Numbered from the stretch's first letter, positions 33,369-43,942 are shown. The stretch is 64,000 nucleotides of DNA from Leclercia sp. AS011 (GCF_037152535.1 NZ_JBBCMA010000002.1:394358-458357); one strand, 5' to 3'. Made by a program: numbers and translations. Notes: a model not told the origin generated them from the letters alone.

Positions 33369-34094
33369 ATGGCTACCAATGCAAAACCCGTTTACAAACG
33401 CATTCTGCTTAAGCTGAGTGGCGAAGCGCTGCAAGGGTCGGAAGGCTTCGGTATCGACGCAAGCATCCTTGACCGCATGGCGCAGGAAATCAAAGAACTG
33501 GTTGAACTGGGCATCCAGGTTGGCGTAGTCATTGGCGGTGGTAACCTTTTCCGTGGCGCGGGTCTGGCAAAAGCAGGCATGAATCGCGTGGTGGGCGACC
33601 ACATGGGTATGCTGGCAACGGTCATGAATGGCCTGGCTATGCGTGATGCACTGCATCGTGCCTATGTGAATGCACGCCTGATGTCCGCTATTCCGTTAAA
33701 TGGCGTGTGTGATAACTACAGCTGGGCCGAAGCCATCAGCCTGCTGCGCAACAACCGCGTGGTGATCCTCTCCGCCGGTACGGGGAACCCGTTCTTTACC
33801 ACCGATTCCGCGGCCTGCCTGCGCGGTATTGAGATCGAAGCCGATGTGGTACTGAAAGCGACCAAAGTCGATGGCGTGTTTACTGCCGATCCGGCAAAAG
33901 ATCCTGCGGCTACCATGTACGATCAGCTGTCCTACAGCGAAGTGCTGGATAAAGAACTCAAAGTGATGGATCTTGCCGCCTTCACGCTGGCTCGCGACCA
34001 CAAACTGCCGATCCGTGTTTTCAACATGAACAAGCCTGGCGCGCTGCGTCGTGTCGTTATGGGCGAAAAAGAAGGCACTTTGATCACGGAATAA
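33369..34094 (+). CDS. pyrH: Uridylate kinase
   Basis: PyrH phosphorylates UMP to UDP and belongs to the amino acid kinase fold, unlike eukaryotic UMP kinases. It is hexameric, activated by GTP and inhibited by UTP, and also takes part in control of the carAB promoter in E. coli. Visible motifs are KLSGEALQG near the N-terminus, IGGGNLFRG (phosphate loop) and [12 protein letters not shown]. The 241-residue length equals E. coli. It stands between tsf and frr, as in most bacteria, and ends without a clear terminator; a 10-bp inverted repeat follows. Confidence 0.97.
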   Translation: MATNAKPVYKRILLKLSGEALQGSEGFGIDASILDRMAQEIKELVELGIQVGVVIGGGNLFRGAGLAKAGMNRVVGDHMGMLATVMNGLAMRDALHRAYVNARLMSAIPLNGVCDNYSWAEAISLLRNNRVVILSAGTGNPFFTTDSAACLRGIEIEADVVLKATKVDGVFTADPAKDPAATMYDQLSYSEVLDKELKVMDLAAFTLARDHKLPIRVFNMNKPGALRRVVMGEKEGTLITE

Positions 34095-34113
34095 TTTCCG
34101 TCGACGCTAAATA

Positions 34114-34154
34114 CAGGTAAGATTCCGCTTTACTTTGTAGTGATATCTTACCTG
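34114..34154 (+). repeat. Perfect 10-bp inverted repeat between pyrH and frr
   Basis: CAGGTAAGAT (34114-34123) and ATCTTACCTG (34145-34154) are exact complements separated by 21 bases. There is no T run, so it is not a normal terminator. It could be a protein-binding site or an RNA stem in the pyrH 3' end. Confidence 0.6.
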
Positions 34155-34169
34155 GACGCGCCTTTGGCG

Positions 34170-34196
34170 TTGTCATGAATTAAACGCGACTATACT
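34170..34196 (+). promoter_or_regulatory. Candidate frr promoter
   Basis: TTGTCA (34170-34175) and TATACT (34191-34196) are near-consensus boxes, though 15 bases apart, which is short. They lie 66 bases before the frr start. Confidence 0.4.
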
Positions 34197-34261
34197 TAGC
34201 ACACCTGTAGCGATGTGCTGGTGGATAGTCTGCCTGAGACAAGTTTCCAAGGATTCGTAAC

Positions 34262-34819
34262 GTGATTAACGACATCAGAAAAGATGCTGAAGTACGCATG
34301 GACAAATGCGTAGAAGCGTTCAAAACCCAAATCAGCAAAATTCGTACTGGCCGTGCTTCTCCGAGCCTGCTGGACGGTATCGTCGTGGAATACTACGGTA
34401 CGCCAACCCCGCTGCGTCAGCTGGCGCAGGTGACGGTAGAAGATACCCGTACGCTGAAGATCAACGTCTTCGATCGTTCAATGGGCCCGGCCGTTGAGAA
34501 AGCCATCATGGCCTCCGATCTGGGTCTGAACCCAAGCTCTGCAGGCACGGATATCCGTGTTCCACTGCCAGCGCTGACCGAAGAGCGTCGTAAAGATCTG
34601 ATCAAAGTGGTACGTGGTGAAGCAGAGCAGGGCCGTGTGGCCGTGCGTAACGTTCGCCGTGACGCGAACGATAAAGTGAAAGCACTGCTGAAAGACAAAG
34701 AGATCAGCGAAGATGACGATCGCCGTTCTCAGGACGACGTACAGAAACTGACCGATGCTGCTATCAAGAAACTTGATGCGGCGCTGGCAGAAAAAGAAGC
34801 GGAACTGATGCAGTTCTGA
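34262..34819 (+). CDS. frr: Ribosome recycling factor
   Basis: RRF splits post-termination ribosomes together with EF-G. The 185 residues match the family length. The three-helix bundle domain contains [26 protein letters not shown] at the start (helix 1) and the C-terminal [24 protein letters not shown] helices. It begins with GTG at 34262 behind AAGGA, as in E. coli. A long, imperfect hairpin with a T tract follows and overlaps the space before dxr. Confidence 0.97.
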   Translation: MINDIRKDAEVRMDKCVEAFKTQISKIRTGRASPSLLDGIVVEYYGTPTPLRQLAQVTVEDTRTLKINVFDRSMGPAVEKAIMASDLGLNPSSAGTDIRVPLPALTEERRKDLIKVVRGEAEQGRVAVRNVRRDANDKVKALLKDKEISEDDDRRSQDDVQKLTDAAIKKLDAALAEKEAELMQF

Positions 34820-34837
34820 TTTCTGACGTAATCTGAT

Positions 34838-34885
34838 AAAACGCCGTACAGAAGGCCCGATGGGCTTTGCTGGCGGCGTTTTGCT
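34838..34885 (+). terminator. Terminator of frr
   Basis: AAAACGCCG (34838-34846) pairs with CGGCGTTTT (34874-34882), and the intervening bases hold a second small GCCC/GGGC hairpin. The outer stem ends in a T tract. It stands 30 bases before the dxr start. Confidence 0.7.
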
Positions 34886-34914
34886 TTGCTGGTTTCACTA
34901 CTTCTGGACAATTC

Positions 34915-36114
34915 ATGAAGCAATTAACACTCCTCGGCTCAACCGGCTCCATCGGTTGCAGCACGCTCGACGTCGTTCGCCACAATCCTGAACATTACGC
35001 TGTGACCGCACTGGTCGCCGGGAAAAACGTTCAGCGGATGGTTGAGCAGTGTCTTGAGTTTTCGCCACGCTATGCGGTTATGGACGACGAGGAGAGTGCT
35101 CGCCAGGTAAAAGCATTGCTGATCGAGAGCGGCAGCCGGACCGAGGTATTAAGCGGTCAGCAGGCGGCCTGCGATATGGCTGCCCTGGGTGAGGTTGATC
35201 AGGTGATGGCGGCAATCGTCGGGGCTGCGGGCCTGCTGCCGACGCTTTCGGCGATCGATGCCGGGAAAACGGTGCTGCTGGCGAATAAAGAGTCGCTGGT
35301 GACCTGTGGACGCCTGTTTATGGAGGCGGTGAAGCAGCGTGGCGCGCAACTTTTGCCGGTAGATAGCGAACATAACGCTATTTTTCAGAGTTTACCGCAA
35401 CCGTTTCAGCAAAACCTGGGGTACGCTGATCTTGAGCAGAATGGGGTCTCTTCTATCCTGCTTACCGGGTCTGGTGGCCCATTCCGTGATACGCCGTTGT
35501 CTGATCTGGTCTCAATGACCCCGGATCAGGCCTGTCGTCATCCGAACTGGTCAATGGGGCGTAAAATCTCCGTCGATTCTGCCACCATGATGAATAAAGG
35601 TCTGGAATACATTGAAGCCCGCTGGTTGTTTAACGCCTCGGCAGCGCAGATGGAAGTGTTGATTCACCCGCAGTCGGTGATCCACTCCATGGTCCGTTAT
35701 CGGGATGGCAGCGTGATGGCGCAGTTAGGCGAACCCGATATGCGTACGCCTATCGCCCATACGATGGCGTGGCCAAACCGCGTGGTCTCCGGCGTTAAGC
35801 CGCTCGACTTCTGCAAATTAAGTGCGCTGACGTTCAGTGCGCCGGACTATCAGCGCTATCCGTGCCTGAAGCTGGCGATGGAAGCATTCGAGCAGGGACA
35901 AGCGGCGACGACCGCCCTCAACGCGGCGAACGAAATAGCTGTCGCCGCCTTCCTCGAACAGCGGATCCGCTTTACGGATATCGCTGCGCTGAACCTGTCT
36001 GTTCTTGAGGCGATGGATTTACGCGAGCCGCAAAGTGTGGATGATGTGCTGACCGTCGATGCGAAAGCCAGGCTCACGGCGCAAAAAGCGGTGACGCACC
36101 TCGCAAGCTGGTGA
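34915..36114 (+). CDS. dxr: 1-deoxy-D-xylulose-5-phosphate reductoisomerase
   Basis: Dxr (IspC) makes 2-C-methyl-D-erythritol 4-phosphate, the committed step of the non-mevalonate isoprenoid route, and is the target of fosmidomycin. The NADPH loop LLGSTGSIG is at the N-terminus. The metal and substrate motifs [23 protein letters not shown] and [15 protein letters not shown] follow. The ATG at 34915 gives 399 residues and the family start [11 protein letters not shown]; 16 upstream codons overlap the frr terminator and are not coding. A separate promoter for uppS lies behind it. Confidence 0.97.
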   Translation: MKQLTLLGSTGSIGCSTLDVVRHNPEHYAVTALVAGKNVQRMVEQCLEFSPRYAVMDDEESARQVKALLIESGSRTEVLSGQQAACDMAALGEVDQVMAAIVGAAGLLPTLSAIDAGKTVLLANKESLVTCGRLFMEAVKQRGAQLLPVDSEHNAIFQSLPQPFQQNLGYADLEQNGVSSILLTGSGGPFRDTPLSDLVSMTPDQACRHPNWSMGRKISVDSATMMNKGLEYIEARWLFNASAAQMEVLIHPQSVIHSMVRYRDGSVMAQLGEPDMRTPIAHTMAWPNRVVSGVKPLDFCKLSALTFSAPDYQRYPCLKLAMEAFEQGQAATTALNAANEIAVAAFLEQRIRFTDIAALNLSVLEAMDLREPQSVDDVLTVDAKARLTAQKAVTHLASW

Positions 36115-36141
36115 TAATCCAGCCGCGTATGGTCATGCTAT

Positions 36142-36170
36142 TTGTTAGCGTTGGGCTTCAGTGATATAGT
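36142..36170 (+). promoter_or_regulatory. Candidate uppS promoter
   Basis: TTGTTA (36142-36147) and TATAGT (36165-36170) are 17 bases apart, with CTGCGCC behind. It lies 28 bases after dxr and 130 bases before uppS, and a terminator-like hairpin stands between it and the gene. Confidence 0.55.
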
Positions 36171-36213
36171 CTGCGCCACCTGATTACGGGTAGTTGACGT
36201 TACGTGGTCAGGT

Positions 36214-36239
36214 AAGCCGTGGTATGACACGGCTTTTTT
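36214..36239 (+). terminator. Terminator or attenuator in the uppS leader
   Basis: AAGCCGTG (36214-36221) and CACGGCTT (36228-36235) form a perfect 8-bp stem with a GTATGA loop, followed by six T residues. It may end dxr transcription. Because a promoter candidate precedes it, it would also lie in the uppS leader, where it could act as an attenuator. Confidence 0.7.
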
Positions 36240-36299
36240 ACGTAAAGGCTTCAGTATTCCTGAGTACCGTTAAATCCTTTCAGGGACCAAAAACGCGTT

Positions 36300-37058
36300 A
36301 TGTTGTCTGCGAATCAACCAATAAGCGAGAACTTGCCAGCACATGGCTGTCGTCATGTAGCAATCATCATGGATGGCAATGGCCGCTGGGCGAAAAGACA
36401 AGGGAAGATCCGAGCCTTTGGGCATAAAGCTGGGGCGAAATCTGTGCGCCGCGCCGTTTCTTTTGCCGCCAATAACGGCATTGACGCGTTAACGCTCTAT
36501 GCTTTCAGCAGTGAAAACTGGAATCGACCTGCGCAGGAAGTTAGCGCGTTGATGGAATTGTTCGTGTGGGCGCTCGACAGCGAAGTAAAAAGCCTGCACC
36601 GCCACAACGTTCGCCTGCGGATTATCGGCGATACCAGTCGTTTTAACTCACGTCTTCAGGAACGCATTCGTAAAGCGGAAGCGTTGACCGGGCAAAACAC
36701 CGGTTTAACGCTCAATATCGCGGCGAATTATGGTGGACGTTGGGACATTGTCCAGGGTGTACGGCATTTGGCTGAACAGGTTCAGGAAGGGCTATTACAG
36801 CCGGACCAGATTGATGAAGAGGCGCTGAGTCAGCAAATCTGCATGAGTGAACTGACACCCGTGGATTTAGTAATTAGGACAGGGGGAGAACATCGCATCA
36901 GTAACTTTTTGCTGTGGCAAATTGCCTATGCCGAACTTTACTTTACAGATGTTCTTTGGCCCGATTTTGATGAACAAGACTTTGAAGGTGCGCTGCATGC
37001 CTTTGCCAATCGAGAGCGTCGTTTCGGTGGTACCGAGCCTGGTGGCGACAACGCCTGA
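36300..37058 (+). CDS. uppS: Undecaprenyl pyrophosphate synthase (di-trans,poly-cis)
   Basis: UppS (IspU) extends farnesyl pyrophosphate by eight cis isoprene units to make the C55 carrier used for peptidoglycan and O-antigen. The signature [17 protein letters not shown] starts at residue 19, with catalytic Asp25. FSSENWNRP and the distal [15 protein letters not shown] are also present. Length is 252 residues, one less than E. coli. It begins the uppS-cdsA-rseP-bamA run; cdsA follows after 12 bases. Confidence 0.96.
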   Translation: MLSANQPISENLPAHGCRHVAIIMDGNGRWAKRQGKIRAFGHKAGAKSVRRAVSFAANNGIDALTLYAFSSENWNRPAQEVSALMELFVWALDSEVKSLHRHNVRLRIIGDTSRFNSRLQERIRKAEALTGQNTGLTLNIAANYGGRWDIVQGVRHLAEQVQEGLLQPDQIDEEALSQQICMSELTPVDLVIRTGGEHRISNFLLWQIAYAELYFTDVLWPDFDEQDFEGALHAFANRERRFGGTEPGGDNA

Positions 37059-37070
37059 TGGGGGTAGCTT

Positions 37071-37928
37071 TTGCTGAAGTATCGCCTGATTTCTGCGTTT
37101 GTTTTAATACCTGTTGTCATCGCGGCGCTGTTTTTACTGCCACCGGTGGGCTTCGCTATTGTTACACTGGTCGTTTGCATGCTGGCAGCGTGGGAATGGG
37201 GGCAGCTTAGCGGCTTTACCTCGCGTTCGCAGCGGGTATGGCTGGCGGTGCTGTGTGGCCTGATGCTGGCGCTGATGCTCTTTATGTTGCCAGAGTACCA
37301 TCACAATATTCATCAGCCGATAATAGCGGGTTCGCTCTGGCTTTCGCTGGGATGGTGGCTGGCAGCGCTGCTGCTGGTGCTCTTCTATCCTGGCTCTGCG
37401 TCGCTATGGCGTAATTCAAAACTACTGCGCCTCTGTTTTGGGCTATTCACCATCGTTCCTTTCTTCTGGGGAATGCTTGCCCTCCGTACCTGGCACTACG
37501 ACGACAACCCTTACAGTGGGGCGTTATGGCTGCTTTATGTCATGATTCTCGTCTGGGGGGCTGACTCTGGCGCCTATATGTTTGGTAAACTGTTTGGCAA
37601 ACATAAACTGGCACCGAAGGTTTCTCCGGGAAAAACCTGGCAGGGCTTTATCGGCGGTCTGTTTACGGCGGCGATTATCTCCTGGGGTTATGGCGTATGG
37701 GCCAACCTTGAGGTGGCACCGGCAACATTATTGGTCTGTTCTATCGTCGCAGCGCTGGCTTCCGTGCTGGGTGATCTGACCGAAAGTATGTTTAAGCGTG
37801 AAGCAGGGATCAAAGACAGTGGCAATCTTATTCCAGGGCACGGTGGTATCCTGGATCGCATAGACAGCCTGACGGCGGCAGTTCCCGTGTTTGCTTGCCT
37901 GTTTTTGCTGGTGTTTGGGACGATTTAA
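37071..37928 (+). CDS. cdsA: Phosphatidate cytidylyltransferase
   Basis: CdsA makes CDP-diacylglycerol, the branch point of all phospholipid synthesis, in the inner membrane. Eight or so hydrophobic segments are visible. The C-terminal signature [20 protein letters not shown] (continuing ILDRIDS) is complete. The start is TTG at 37071 behind GGGGGT, giving [16 protein letters not shown] and 285 residues, the same as E. coli, where TTG is also used. An out-of-frame ATG just upstream can be ignored. rseP begins 11 bases after its stop. Confidence 0.95.
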   Translation: MLKYRLISAFVLIPVVIAALFLLPPVGFAIVTLVVCMLAAWEWGQLSGFTSRSQRVWLAVLCGLMLALMLFMLPEYHHNIHQPIIAGSLWLSLGWWLAALLLVLFYPGSASLWRNSKLLRLCFGLFTIVPFFWGMLALRTWHYDDNPYSGALWLLYVMILVWGADSGAYMFGKLFGKHKLAPKVSPGKTWQGFIGGLFTAAIISWGYGVWANLEVAPATLLVCSIVAALASVLGDLTESMFKREAGIKDSGNLIPGHGGILDRIDSLTAAVPVFACLFLLVFGTI

Positions 37929-37939
37929 CGGAAGGTTTT

Positions 37940-39292
37940 ATGCTTAGCATTCTCTGGAATCTGGCGGCGTTCATTGTTGCACTGGGTGTACTTATCACGG
38001 TGCATGAATTTGGCCATTTCTGGGTTGCTCGGCGCTGTGGCGTAAGGGTAGAGCGCTTTTCAATCGGCTTTGGGAAAGCGCTCTGGCGTCGTAACGATCG
38101 CCACGGCACGGAATTTGTGATTGCCCTTATCCCACTCGGCGGTTACGTCAAAATGCTGGATGAGCGCGTAGAGCCAGTGGCGCCTGAAGTGCGACATTAC
38201 GCGTTCAACAACAAAACCGTCGGCCAGCGCGCCGCCATCATTGCTGCCGGTCCGGTGGCCAACTTCATCTTCGCTGTCTTTGCCTACTGGCTGGTGTTTA
38301 TCATCGGTGTCCCTGGCGTTCGTCCGGTTGTTGGTGAAATTACACCCAACTCCATCGCGGCAAGCGCGCAAATTAATCCGGGCATGGAACTTAAAGCGAT
38401 TGATGGCATCGAAACCCCTGATTGGGATGCGGTGCGGTTACAACTGGTTGCCAAAATTGGCGACGAGCAGACCACCGTCAGCGTGTCACCTTTCGGTTCC
38501 AGTACGCGTCAGGATAAAATTCTGAACTTACGCAACTGGACTTTTGAGCCAGATAAAGAGGATCCCGTTGCGGCGTTAGGCATTCGCCCACGCGGCGCGC
38601 AGATTGAACCGGTGCTGGCAGAAGTCCAGTCTGATTCCGCAGCGCGTAAAGCAGGTTTGCAAGCGGGCGACAGGATCGTTAAAGTCGATGGTCAACCTTT
38701 AACGCAGTGGATGACCTTTGTTACTCTGGTGCGTGATAATCCAGGTACGCCGCTGGCGCTGGAGATAGAAAGGCAGGGGAGCCCGCTCTCCTTAACGCTT
38801 ATCCCGGATACCAAACCGGGCGGTGGAAAGGCAGAAGGGTTTGCAGGCGTGGTGCCAAAAGTGATCCCGCTGCCTGATGAGTACAAGACAATACGCCAGT
38901 ATGGGCCGTTCAGCGCCATCCTTGAAGCCACGGATAAAACATGGCAACTGATGAAACTGACCGTGCAAATGCTGGGTAAATTGATTACCGGTGACGTAAA
39001 ACTGAACAACCTCAGTGGGCCGATTTCGATCGCTCAGGGGGCTGGGATGTCAGCAGAGTTCGGGGTGATTTACTATCTCATGTTTCTTGCGCTCATTAGC
39101 GTGAACCTCGGGATAATCAACCTGTTCCCACTGCCTGTTTTAGATGGGGGTCATCTGCTGTTTTTAGCTATTGAGAAGCTAAAAGGCGGGCCGGTATCCG
39201 AGCGAGTTCAAGACTTTAGTTATCGCATTGGTTCGATTTTACTGGTGCTGTTAATGGGGCTTGCACTTTTCAATGATTTCTCTCGGTTGTAA
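37940..39292 (+). CDS. rseP: Site-2 intramembrane zinc metalloprotease RseP
   Basis: RseP cuts anti-sigma factor RseA within the membrane after DegS has cleaved it, releasing sigmaE, and also clears signal peptide remnants. The zinc motif HEFGH is at residues 22-26. Two PDZ domains occupy the periplasmic middle part, and the distal [12 protein letters not shown] supplies the third ligand aspartate. The ATG at 37940 after AAGG gives 450 residues, the E. coli length; the open frame upstream overlaps cdsA and is discarded. It lies just before bamA, linking sigmaE signalling with outer-membrane assembly. Confidence 0.97.
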   Translation: MLSILWNLAAFIVALGVLITVHEFGHFWVARRCGVRVERFSIGFGKALWRRNDRHGTEFVIALIPLGGYVKMLDERVEPVAPEVRHYAFNNKTVGQRAAIIAAGPVANFIFAVFAYWLVFIIGVPGVRPVVGEITPNSIAASAQINPGMELKAIDGIETPDWDAVRLQLVAKIGDEQTTVSVSPFGSSTRQDKILNLRNWTFEPDKEDPVAALGIRPRGAQIEPVLAEVQSDSAARKAGLQAGDRIVKVDGQPLTQWMTFVTLVRDNPGTPLALEIERQGSPLSLTLIPDTKPGGGKAEGFAGVVPKVIPLPDEYKTIRQYGPFSAILEATDKTWQLMKLTVQMLGKLITGDVKLNNLSGPISIAQGAGMSAEFGVIYYLMFLALISVNLGIINLFPLPVLDGGHLLFLAIEKLKGGPVSERVQDFSYRIGSILLVLLMGLALFNDFSRL

Positions 39293-39321
39293 GAGAGTGT
39301 TAGGAAGAACGCATAATAACG

Positions 39322-41739
39322 ATGGCGATGAAAAAGTTGCTCATAGCGTCGCTGCTGTTTAGCAGCGCGACCGTATACGGTGCTGACGGGTTCGTAGTGA
39401 AAGATATTCATTTCGAAGGCCTTCAGCGTGTCGCCGTTGGTGCGGCCCTCCTCAGTATGCCAGTGCGCCCAGGCGACACGGTTAATGATGAAGACATTAG
39501 TAATACCATTCGCGCCCTGTTTGCCACCGGCAACTTCGAGGACGTCCGCGTCCTGCGCGATGGTGACACGCTGCTGGTTCAGGTAAAAGAGCGCCCAACC
39601 ATTGCCAGCATCACCTTCTCCGGCAACAAGTCGGTGAAAGACGACATGCTCAAGCAAAACCTTGAAGCCTCTGGCGTGCGTGTTGGCGAATCTCTGGATC
39701 GCACCACCCTCTCTGATATCGAGAAAGGCCTGGAAGATTTCTACTACAGCGTCGGTAAATACAGCGCGAGCGTGAAAGCGGTGGTGACTCCGCTGCCACG
39801 TAACCGTGTCGACCTGAAGCTGGTCTTCCAGGAAGGCGTTTCCGCGAAGATCCAGCAGATCAACATCGTCGGTAACCATGCGTTCAGCACCGATGAACTG
39901 ATCTCCACCTTCCAGCTGCGCGACGAAGTGCCGTGGTGGAACGTGGTGGGCGACCGTAAATACCAGAAACAGAAACTGGCGGGCGACCTTGAGACCCTGC
40001 GCAGCTACTATCTGGACCGCGGCTACGCGCGCTTCAACATCGACTCGACCCAGGTCAGCCTGACGCCGGACAAGAAAGGCATCTACATCACCGTTAACAT
40101 TACCGAAGGCGATCAGTACAAGCTTTCTGGTGTGGAAGTGAGTGGTAACCTCGCGGGTCACTCTGCCGAGATCGAAAGCCTGACCAAACTGCAGCCGGGT
40201 GAGCTCTATAGCGGCGCGAAAGTGACCAAGATGGAAGACGGCATTAAAAAGCTGCTCGGCCGCTATGGTTATGCCTATCCGCGCGTACAGACTCAGCCTG
40301 AAATCAACGATACGGATAAAACCGTTAAGCTCCACGTTAACGTCGATGCGGGTAACCGTTTCTACGTTCGTAAGATCCGCTTCGAAGGTAACGATACCTC
40401 TAAAGATGCCGTTCTGCGCCGCGAAATGCGCCAGATGGAAGGGGCGTGGCTGGGCAGCGATCTGGTTGATCAGGGTAAAGAGCGTCTGAACCGTCTGGGT
40501 TATTTCGAAACCGTCGATACCGACACCCAGCGCGTGCCAGGTAAGCCAGACCAGGTAGACGTCGTTTACAAGGTCAAAGAGCGTAATACCGGTAGCTTCA
40601 ACTTTGGTGTCGGTTACGGCACGGAAAGCGGCGTAAGCTTCCAGGTGGGCGTGCAGCAGGATAACTGGTTAGGTACCGGCTATTCTGTGGGTATCAACGG
40701 TACCAAGAACGACTACCAGACTTACTCTGAACTCTCCGTTACTAATCCGTACTTCACCGTTGATGGTGTGAGTCTGGGCGGTCGTATTTTCTATAACGAC
40801 TTTAAAGCGGATGATGCGGACCTGTCTTCGTACACCAACAAAAGCTACGGTGTTGATGGTACGCTCGGCTTCCCAATTAACGAATACAACACCTTGCGTG
40901 CTGGCTTAGGTTATGTGCATAACGACCTGTCCAACATGCAGCCGCAGGTGGCCATGTGGCGTTATCTGGACTCTATCGGACAGTCTGCAAGCACCTCGAA
41001 TGATGATAACGGCTTTGCCGCCGATGACTTCACCTTCAACTATGGCTGGACGTACAACCGCCTCGACCGTGGCTTCTTCCCAACCGAAGGTTCACGCGTC
41101 AACCTGAACGGTAAAGTTACCGTCCCGGGCTCAGATAATGAGTTCTACAAAGTCACCCTCGATACGGCGTCCTACTTCCCGATCGACGAAGATCATAAAT
41201 GGGTGGTTCTGGGTCGTACGCGCTGGGGTTACGGCGACGGCTTAGGTGGCAAAGAACTGCCATTCTACGAGAACTTCTATGCGGGCGGCTCAAGCACCGT
41301 GCGTGGCTTCCAGTCCAATAACATTGGTCCGAAAGCGGCCTATTACGGCGGCAATGACGAAGACAACTGCGACAAACCTTCATCGAGCCAGGTATGTAGC
41401 TCTGATGATGCTGTAGGCGGTAACGCCATGGGCGTCGCTAGCCTGGAGTTTATTACCCCGACGCCGTTTATCAGCGATAAGTATGCCAATTCCGTACGTA
41501 CCTCCTTCTTCCTGGATGCGGGTACCGTATGGGATACTAACTGGCAGAATACCTCTGCGACGAGAGAAGCAGGTATTCCGGACTACAGCGATCCGAGCAA
41601 TATTCGTATGTCTGCGGGTCTCGCACTACAATGGATGTCACCGCTGGGGCCGTTGGTCTTCTCCTACGCCCAGCCGTTTAAGAAATACGAGGGAGACAAA
41701 GCGGAGCAGTTCCAGTTTAACATTGGTAAAACCTGGTAA
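39322..41739 (+). CDS. bamA: Outer membrane protein assembly factor BamA
   Basis: BamA is the essential core of the BAM machine that folds beta-barrel proteins into the outer membrane. A 20-residue signal peptide ([20 protein letters not shown]) is followed by five POTRA domains (about 24-421) and a 16-strand barrel. The loop 6 motif VRGF is in [12 protein letters not shown], and the chain ends in FNIGKTW. The exposed loop near residues 675-695 differs from E. coli ([16 protein letters not shown]) but keeps two cysteines for a disulfide. Length is 805 residues against 810. Confidence 0.98.
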   Translation: MAMKKLLIASLLFSSATVYGADGFVVKDIHFEGLQRVAVGAALLSMPVRPGDTVNDEDISNTIRALFATGNFEDVRVLRDGDTLLVQVKERPTIASITFSGNKSVKDDMLKQNLEASGVRVGESLDRTTLSDIEKGLEDFYYSVGKYSASVKAVVTPLPRNRVDLKLVFQEGVSAKIQQINIVGNHAFSTDELISTFQLRDEVPWWNVVGDRKYQKQKLAGDLETLRSYYLDRGYARFNIDSTQVSLTPDKKGIYITVNITEGDQYKLSGVEVSGNLAGHSAEIESLTKLQPGELYSGAKVTKMEDGIKKLLGRYGYAYPRVQTQPEINDTDKTVKLHVNVDAGNRFYVRKIRFEGNDTSKDAVLRREMRQMEGAWLGSDLVDQGKERLNRLGYFETVDTDTQRVPGKPDQVDVVYKVKERNTGSFNFGVGYGTESGVSFQVGVQQDNWLGTGYSVGINGTKNDYQTYSELSVTNPYFTVDGVSLGGRIFYNDFKADDADLSSYTNKSYGVDGTLGFPINEYNTLRAGLGYVHNDLSNMQPQVAMWRYLDSIGQSASTSNDDNGFAADDFTFNYGWTYNRLDRGFFPTEGSRVNLNGKVTVPGSDNEFYKVTLDTASYFPIDEDHKWVVLGRTRWGYGDGLGGKELPFYENFYAGGSSTVRGFQSNNIGPKAAYYGGNDEDNCDKPSSSQVCSSDDAVGGNAMGVASLEFITPTPFISDKYANSVRTSFFLDAGTVWDTNWQNTSATREAGIPDYSDPSNIRMSAGLALQWMSPLGPLVFSYAQPFKKYEGDKAEQFQFNIGKTW

Positions 41740-41784
41740 TTGTCCGTCGCAAAGGAATGCGTTGGCAGTGTAGCGCTGACAACT

Positions 41785-41834
41785 GGCGATCGCAGGATCG
41801 CCTTGCCACGCAAAGAACGGTACCTTCGGGTACC
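41785..41834 (+). other. Two small perfect hairpins upstream of skp
   Basis: GGCGATC/GATCGCC (41785-41802, GCAG loop) and GGTACC/GGTACC with a TTCG tetraloop (41819-41834) lie between bamA and skp. The second is the very stable C(UUCG)G type and ends 12 bases before the skp AAGGA. Neither has a T tract, so they look like mRNA processing or stability elements rather than terminators. Confidence 0.55.
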
Positions 41835-41857
41835 AATGGGATGGTAAGGAGTTAATT

Positions 41858-42352
41858 GTGAAAAAGTGGTTATTAGCTGCAGGTCTCGGTTTAGCGATGG
41901 CAACTTCTGCTCAGGCAGCGGACAAAATTGCAATCGTCAATATGGGTAACTTGTTCCAGCAGGTTGCGCAGAAAACAGGTGTTTCTGCCACACTGGAAAA
42001 CGAGTTCAAAGGCCGTGCAAGCGAACTGCAGGGTATGGAAAAAGATCTGCAATCCAAAATGCAGCGTCTGCAGCGCGATGGTTCTACCATGAAAGCGAGC
42101 GAGCGCAGCAAACTGGAAAAAGACGTAATGGCTCAGCGTCAGACTTTCTCTCAAAAAGCGCAAGCTTTTGAGCAGGATCGTCAACGTCGTTCTAACGAAG
42201 AACGTGGCAAGCTGGTTACCCGTATCCAGTCCGCTGTGAAAGCTGTTGCTGCCGATCAGAACATCGATCTGGTTGTTGATGGTAATGCTGTTGCATTCAA
42301 CAGCAGCGATGTTAAAGACATCACCGCTGATGTCCTGAAACAGGTTAAATAA
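41858..42352 (+). CDS. skp: Periplasmic chaperone Skp
   Basis: Skp is a trimeric, jellyfish-shaped chaperone that holds unfolded outer-membrane proteins on their way to BamA. The signal peptide [20 protein letters not shown] is 20 residues. The long helical arms run from about residue 45 to 130 and are rich in charged and glutamine residues. It starts at GTG (41858) behind AAGGA. At 164 residues it is three longer than the E. coli form, owing to extra residues in the arm ([14 protein letters not shown]). It stands between bamA and lpxD, with only four bases before lpxD. Confidence 0.96.
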   Translation: MKKWLLAAGLGLAMATSAQAADKIAIVNMGNLFQQVAQKTGVSATLENEFKGRASELQGMEKDLQSKMQRLQRDGSTMKASERSKLEKDVMAQRQTFSQKAQAFEQDRQRRSNEERGKLVTRIQSAVKAVAADQNIDLVVDGNAVAFNSSDVKDITADVLKQVK

Positions 42353-42355
42353 GTA

Positions 42356-43381
42356 ATGCCTTCAATTCGACTAGCTGATTTAGCTCAGCAGTTGGATGCA
42401 GAATTACACGGTGATGGCGATATCGTCATCACCGCTGTTGCGTCCATGCAGTCTGCTAAGGCAGGCACTATCACCTTCATGGTAAGCCCGAAGTACCGTG
42501 AACATCTGGCGCTTTGCCAGGCGTCTGCTGTCGTACTGACGCAGGACGATTTGCCATTTGCCGCAGGTGCAGCGCTGGTAGTGAAGAACCCCTACCTGAC
42601 GTATGCCCGTATGGCACAAATTCTTGATACCACGCCGCAGCCGGCACAGAACATCGCACCCAGTGCGGTGGTTGATCCGACGGCGCAGCTGGGTAACAAC
42701 GTATCAATTGGTGCCAATGCAGTTATCGAATCAGACGTCGTGCTGGGCGATAACGTGGTCATTGGTCCCGGTTGCTTCGTGGGTAAAAAAACAAAAATTG
42801 GTGCAGGCTCTCGCCTGTGGGCCAATGTCTCCGTTTACCATGAGATCGAAATCGGTGAACATTGCCTGATCCAGTCCAGCACCGTCATTGGCGCTGATGG
42901 TTTCGGTTATGCCAACGATCGTGGTAACTGGGTGAAGATCCCGCAGCTGGGACGGGTGATCATCGGCGATCGCGTCGAAATTGGCGCATGCACGACCATT
43001 GACCGGGGTGCGCTTGATGACACGATTATCGGTAATGGTGTTATCATCGATAACCAGTGCCAGATTGCACATAACGTTGTGATTGGCGACAATACTGCGG
43101 TTGCCGGTGGCGTTATTATGGCAGGCAGCCTGAAGATTGGCCGTTACTGTATGATTGGCGGTGCCAGCGTCATTAACGGGCATATGGAAATATGCGATAA
43201 AGTCACGGTCACAGGGATGGGCATGGTTATGCGTCCTATTACCGAACCGGGCGTCTACTCCTCAGGCATTCCGTTGCAGCCTAACAAGGCGTGGCGTAAA
43301 ACTGCCGCCCTGGTGATGAATATTGATGATATGAGCAAGCGCCTCAAGGCCATTGAGCGCAAAATCGATCAACAAAACTAA
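42356..43381 (+). CDS. lpxD: UDP-3-O-(3-hydroxymyristoyl)glucosamine N-acyltransferase
   Basis: LpxD adds the second 3-hydroxyacyl chain to UDP-glucosamine in lipid A synthesis, using acyl-ACP. An N-terminal uridine-binding domain (about 1-100) is followed by hexapeptide repeats of a left-handed beta-helix ([19 protein letters not shown] and many more). The catalytic histidine lies in [16 protein letters not shown]. The length of 341 residues equals E. coli. The ATG is three bases past the skp stop, so coupling is likely. A long stem lies between its stop and fabZ. Confidence 0.97.
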   Translation: MPSIRLADLAQQLDAELHGDGDIVITAVASMQSAKAGTITFMVSPKYREHLALCQASAVVLTQDDLPFAAGAALVVKNPYLTYARMAQILDTTPQPAQNIAPSAVVDPTAQLGNNVSIGANAVIESDVVLGDNVVIGPGCFVGKKTKIGAGSRLWANVSVYHEIEIGEHCLIQSSTVIGADGFGYANDRGNWVKIPQLGRVIIGDRVEIGACTTIDRGALDDTIIGNGVIIDNQCQIAHNVVIGDNTAVAGGVIMAGSLKIGRYCMIGGASVINGHMEICDKVTVTGMGMVMRPITEPGVYSSGIPLQPNKAWRKTAALVMNIDDMSKRLKAIERKIDQQN

Positions 43382-43408
43382 GCGTTCACCCGTTTAACGC
43401 ACACTTCC

Positions 43409-43442
43409 CGGCCTGTCGGCTTTCTTTAAAACCGGCAGGCCG
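43409..43442 (+). other. Stable 11-bp hairpin between lpxD and fabZ
   Basis: CGGCCTGTCGG (43409-43419) pairs with CCGGCAGGCCG (43432-43442) with one G-U wobble, leaving a 12-base loop. No T tract follows. It is a likely mRNA structure separating lpxD from fabZ within the operon. Confidence 0.6.
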
Positions 43443-43483
43443 TGTTATTATTGCCATTCAGATATTTTGACAGGAAGAGTATT

Positions 43484-43939
43484 TTGACTACTGACACTCA
43501 TACTCTGCATATTGAAGAGATTTTAGAACTTCTGCCGCACCGCTACCCGTTTCTGCTGGTAGATCGTGTGCTGGATTTTGAAGAAGGTCGTTTTCTGCGC
43601 GCAGTGAAAAATGTTTCTGTAAACGAGCCATTCTTCCAGGGGCATTTCCCTGGGAAGCCTATCTTCCCGGGCGTATTGATCCTGGAAGCGATGGCTCAGG
43701 CTACCGGTATTCTGGCGTTTAAAAGCGTTGGTAAACTGGAGCCGGGTGAGCTGTATTACTTCGCAGGTATCGACGAAGCGCGCTTTAAGCGCCCGGTTGT
43801 GCCTGGTGATCAGATGATCATGGAAGTGACTTTTGAAAAAACGCGTCGTGGCCTGACTCGCTTTAAAGGCGTAGCTCTGGTTGACGGCAAAGTTGTTTGC
43901 GAAGCAACCATGATGTGTGCGCGTAGCCGGGAGGCCTGA
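43484..43939 (+). CDS. fabZ: (3R)-hydroxyacyl-ACP dehydratase FabZ
   Basis: FabZ removes water from 3-hydroxyacyl-ACP in fatty acid elongation and competes with LpxA for 3-hydroxymyristoyl-ACP, balancing phospholipid and lipid A. The hot-dog fold motif [11 protein letters not shown] contains His54, and Glu68 is the other catalytic residue. The start is TTG at 43484 behind AGGAAGAG, giving 151 residues as in E. coli; the frame is open further upstream from a GTG, but that would add 14 residues foreign to the family. lpxA begins three bases after the stop. Confidence 0.95.
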   Translation: MTTDTHTLHIEEILELLPHRYPFLLVDRVLDFEEGRFLRAVKNVSVNEPFFQGHFPGKPIFPGVLILEAMAQATGILAFKSVGKLEPGELYYFAGIDEARFKRPVVPGDQMIMEVTFEKTRRGLTRFKGVALVDGKVVCEATMMCARSREA

Positions 43940-43942
43940 TAC

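Noticed and set aside
39220..40335. 371-codon antisense frame over bamA
   Set aside because: Shadow of a highly expressed gene with strong codon bias. No ribosome binding site or motif.
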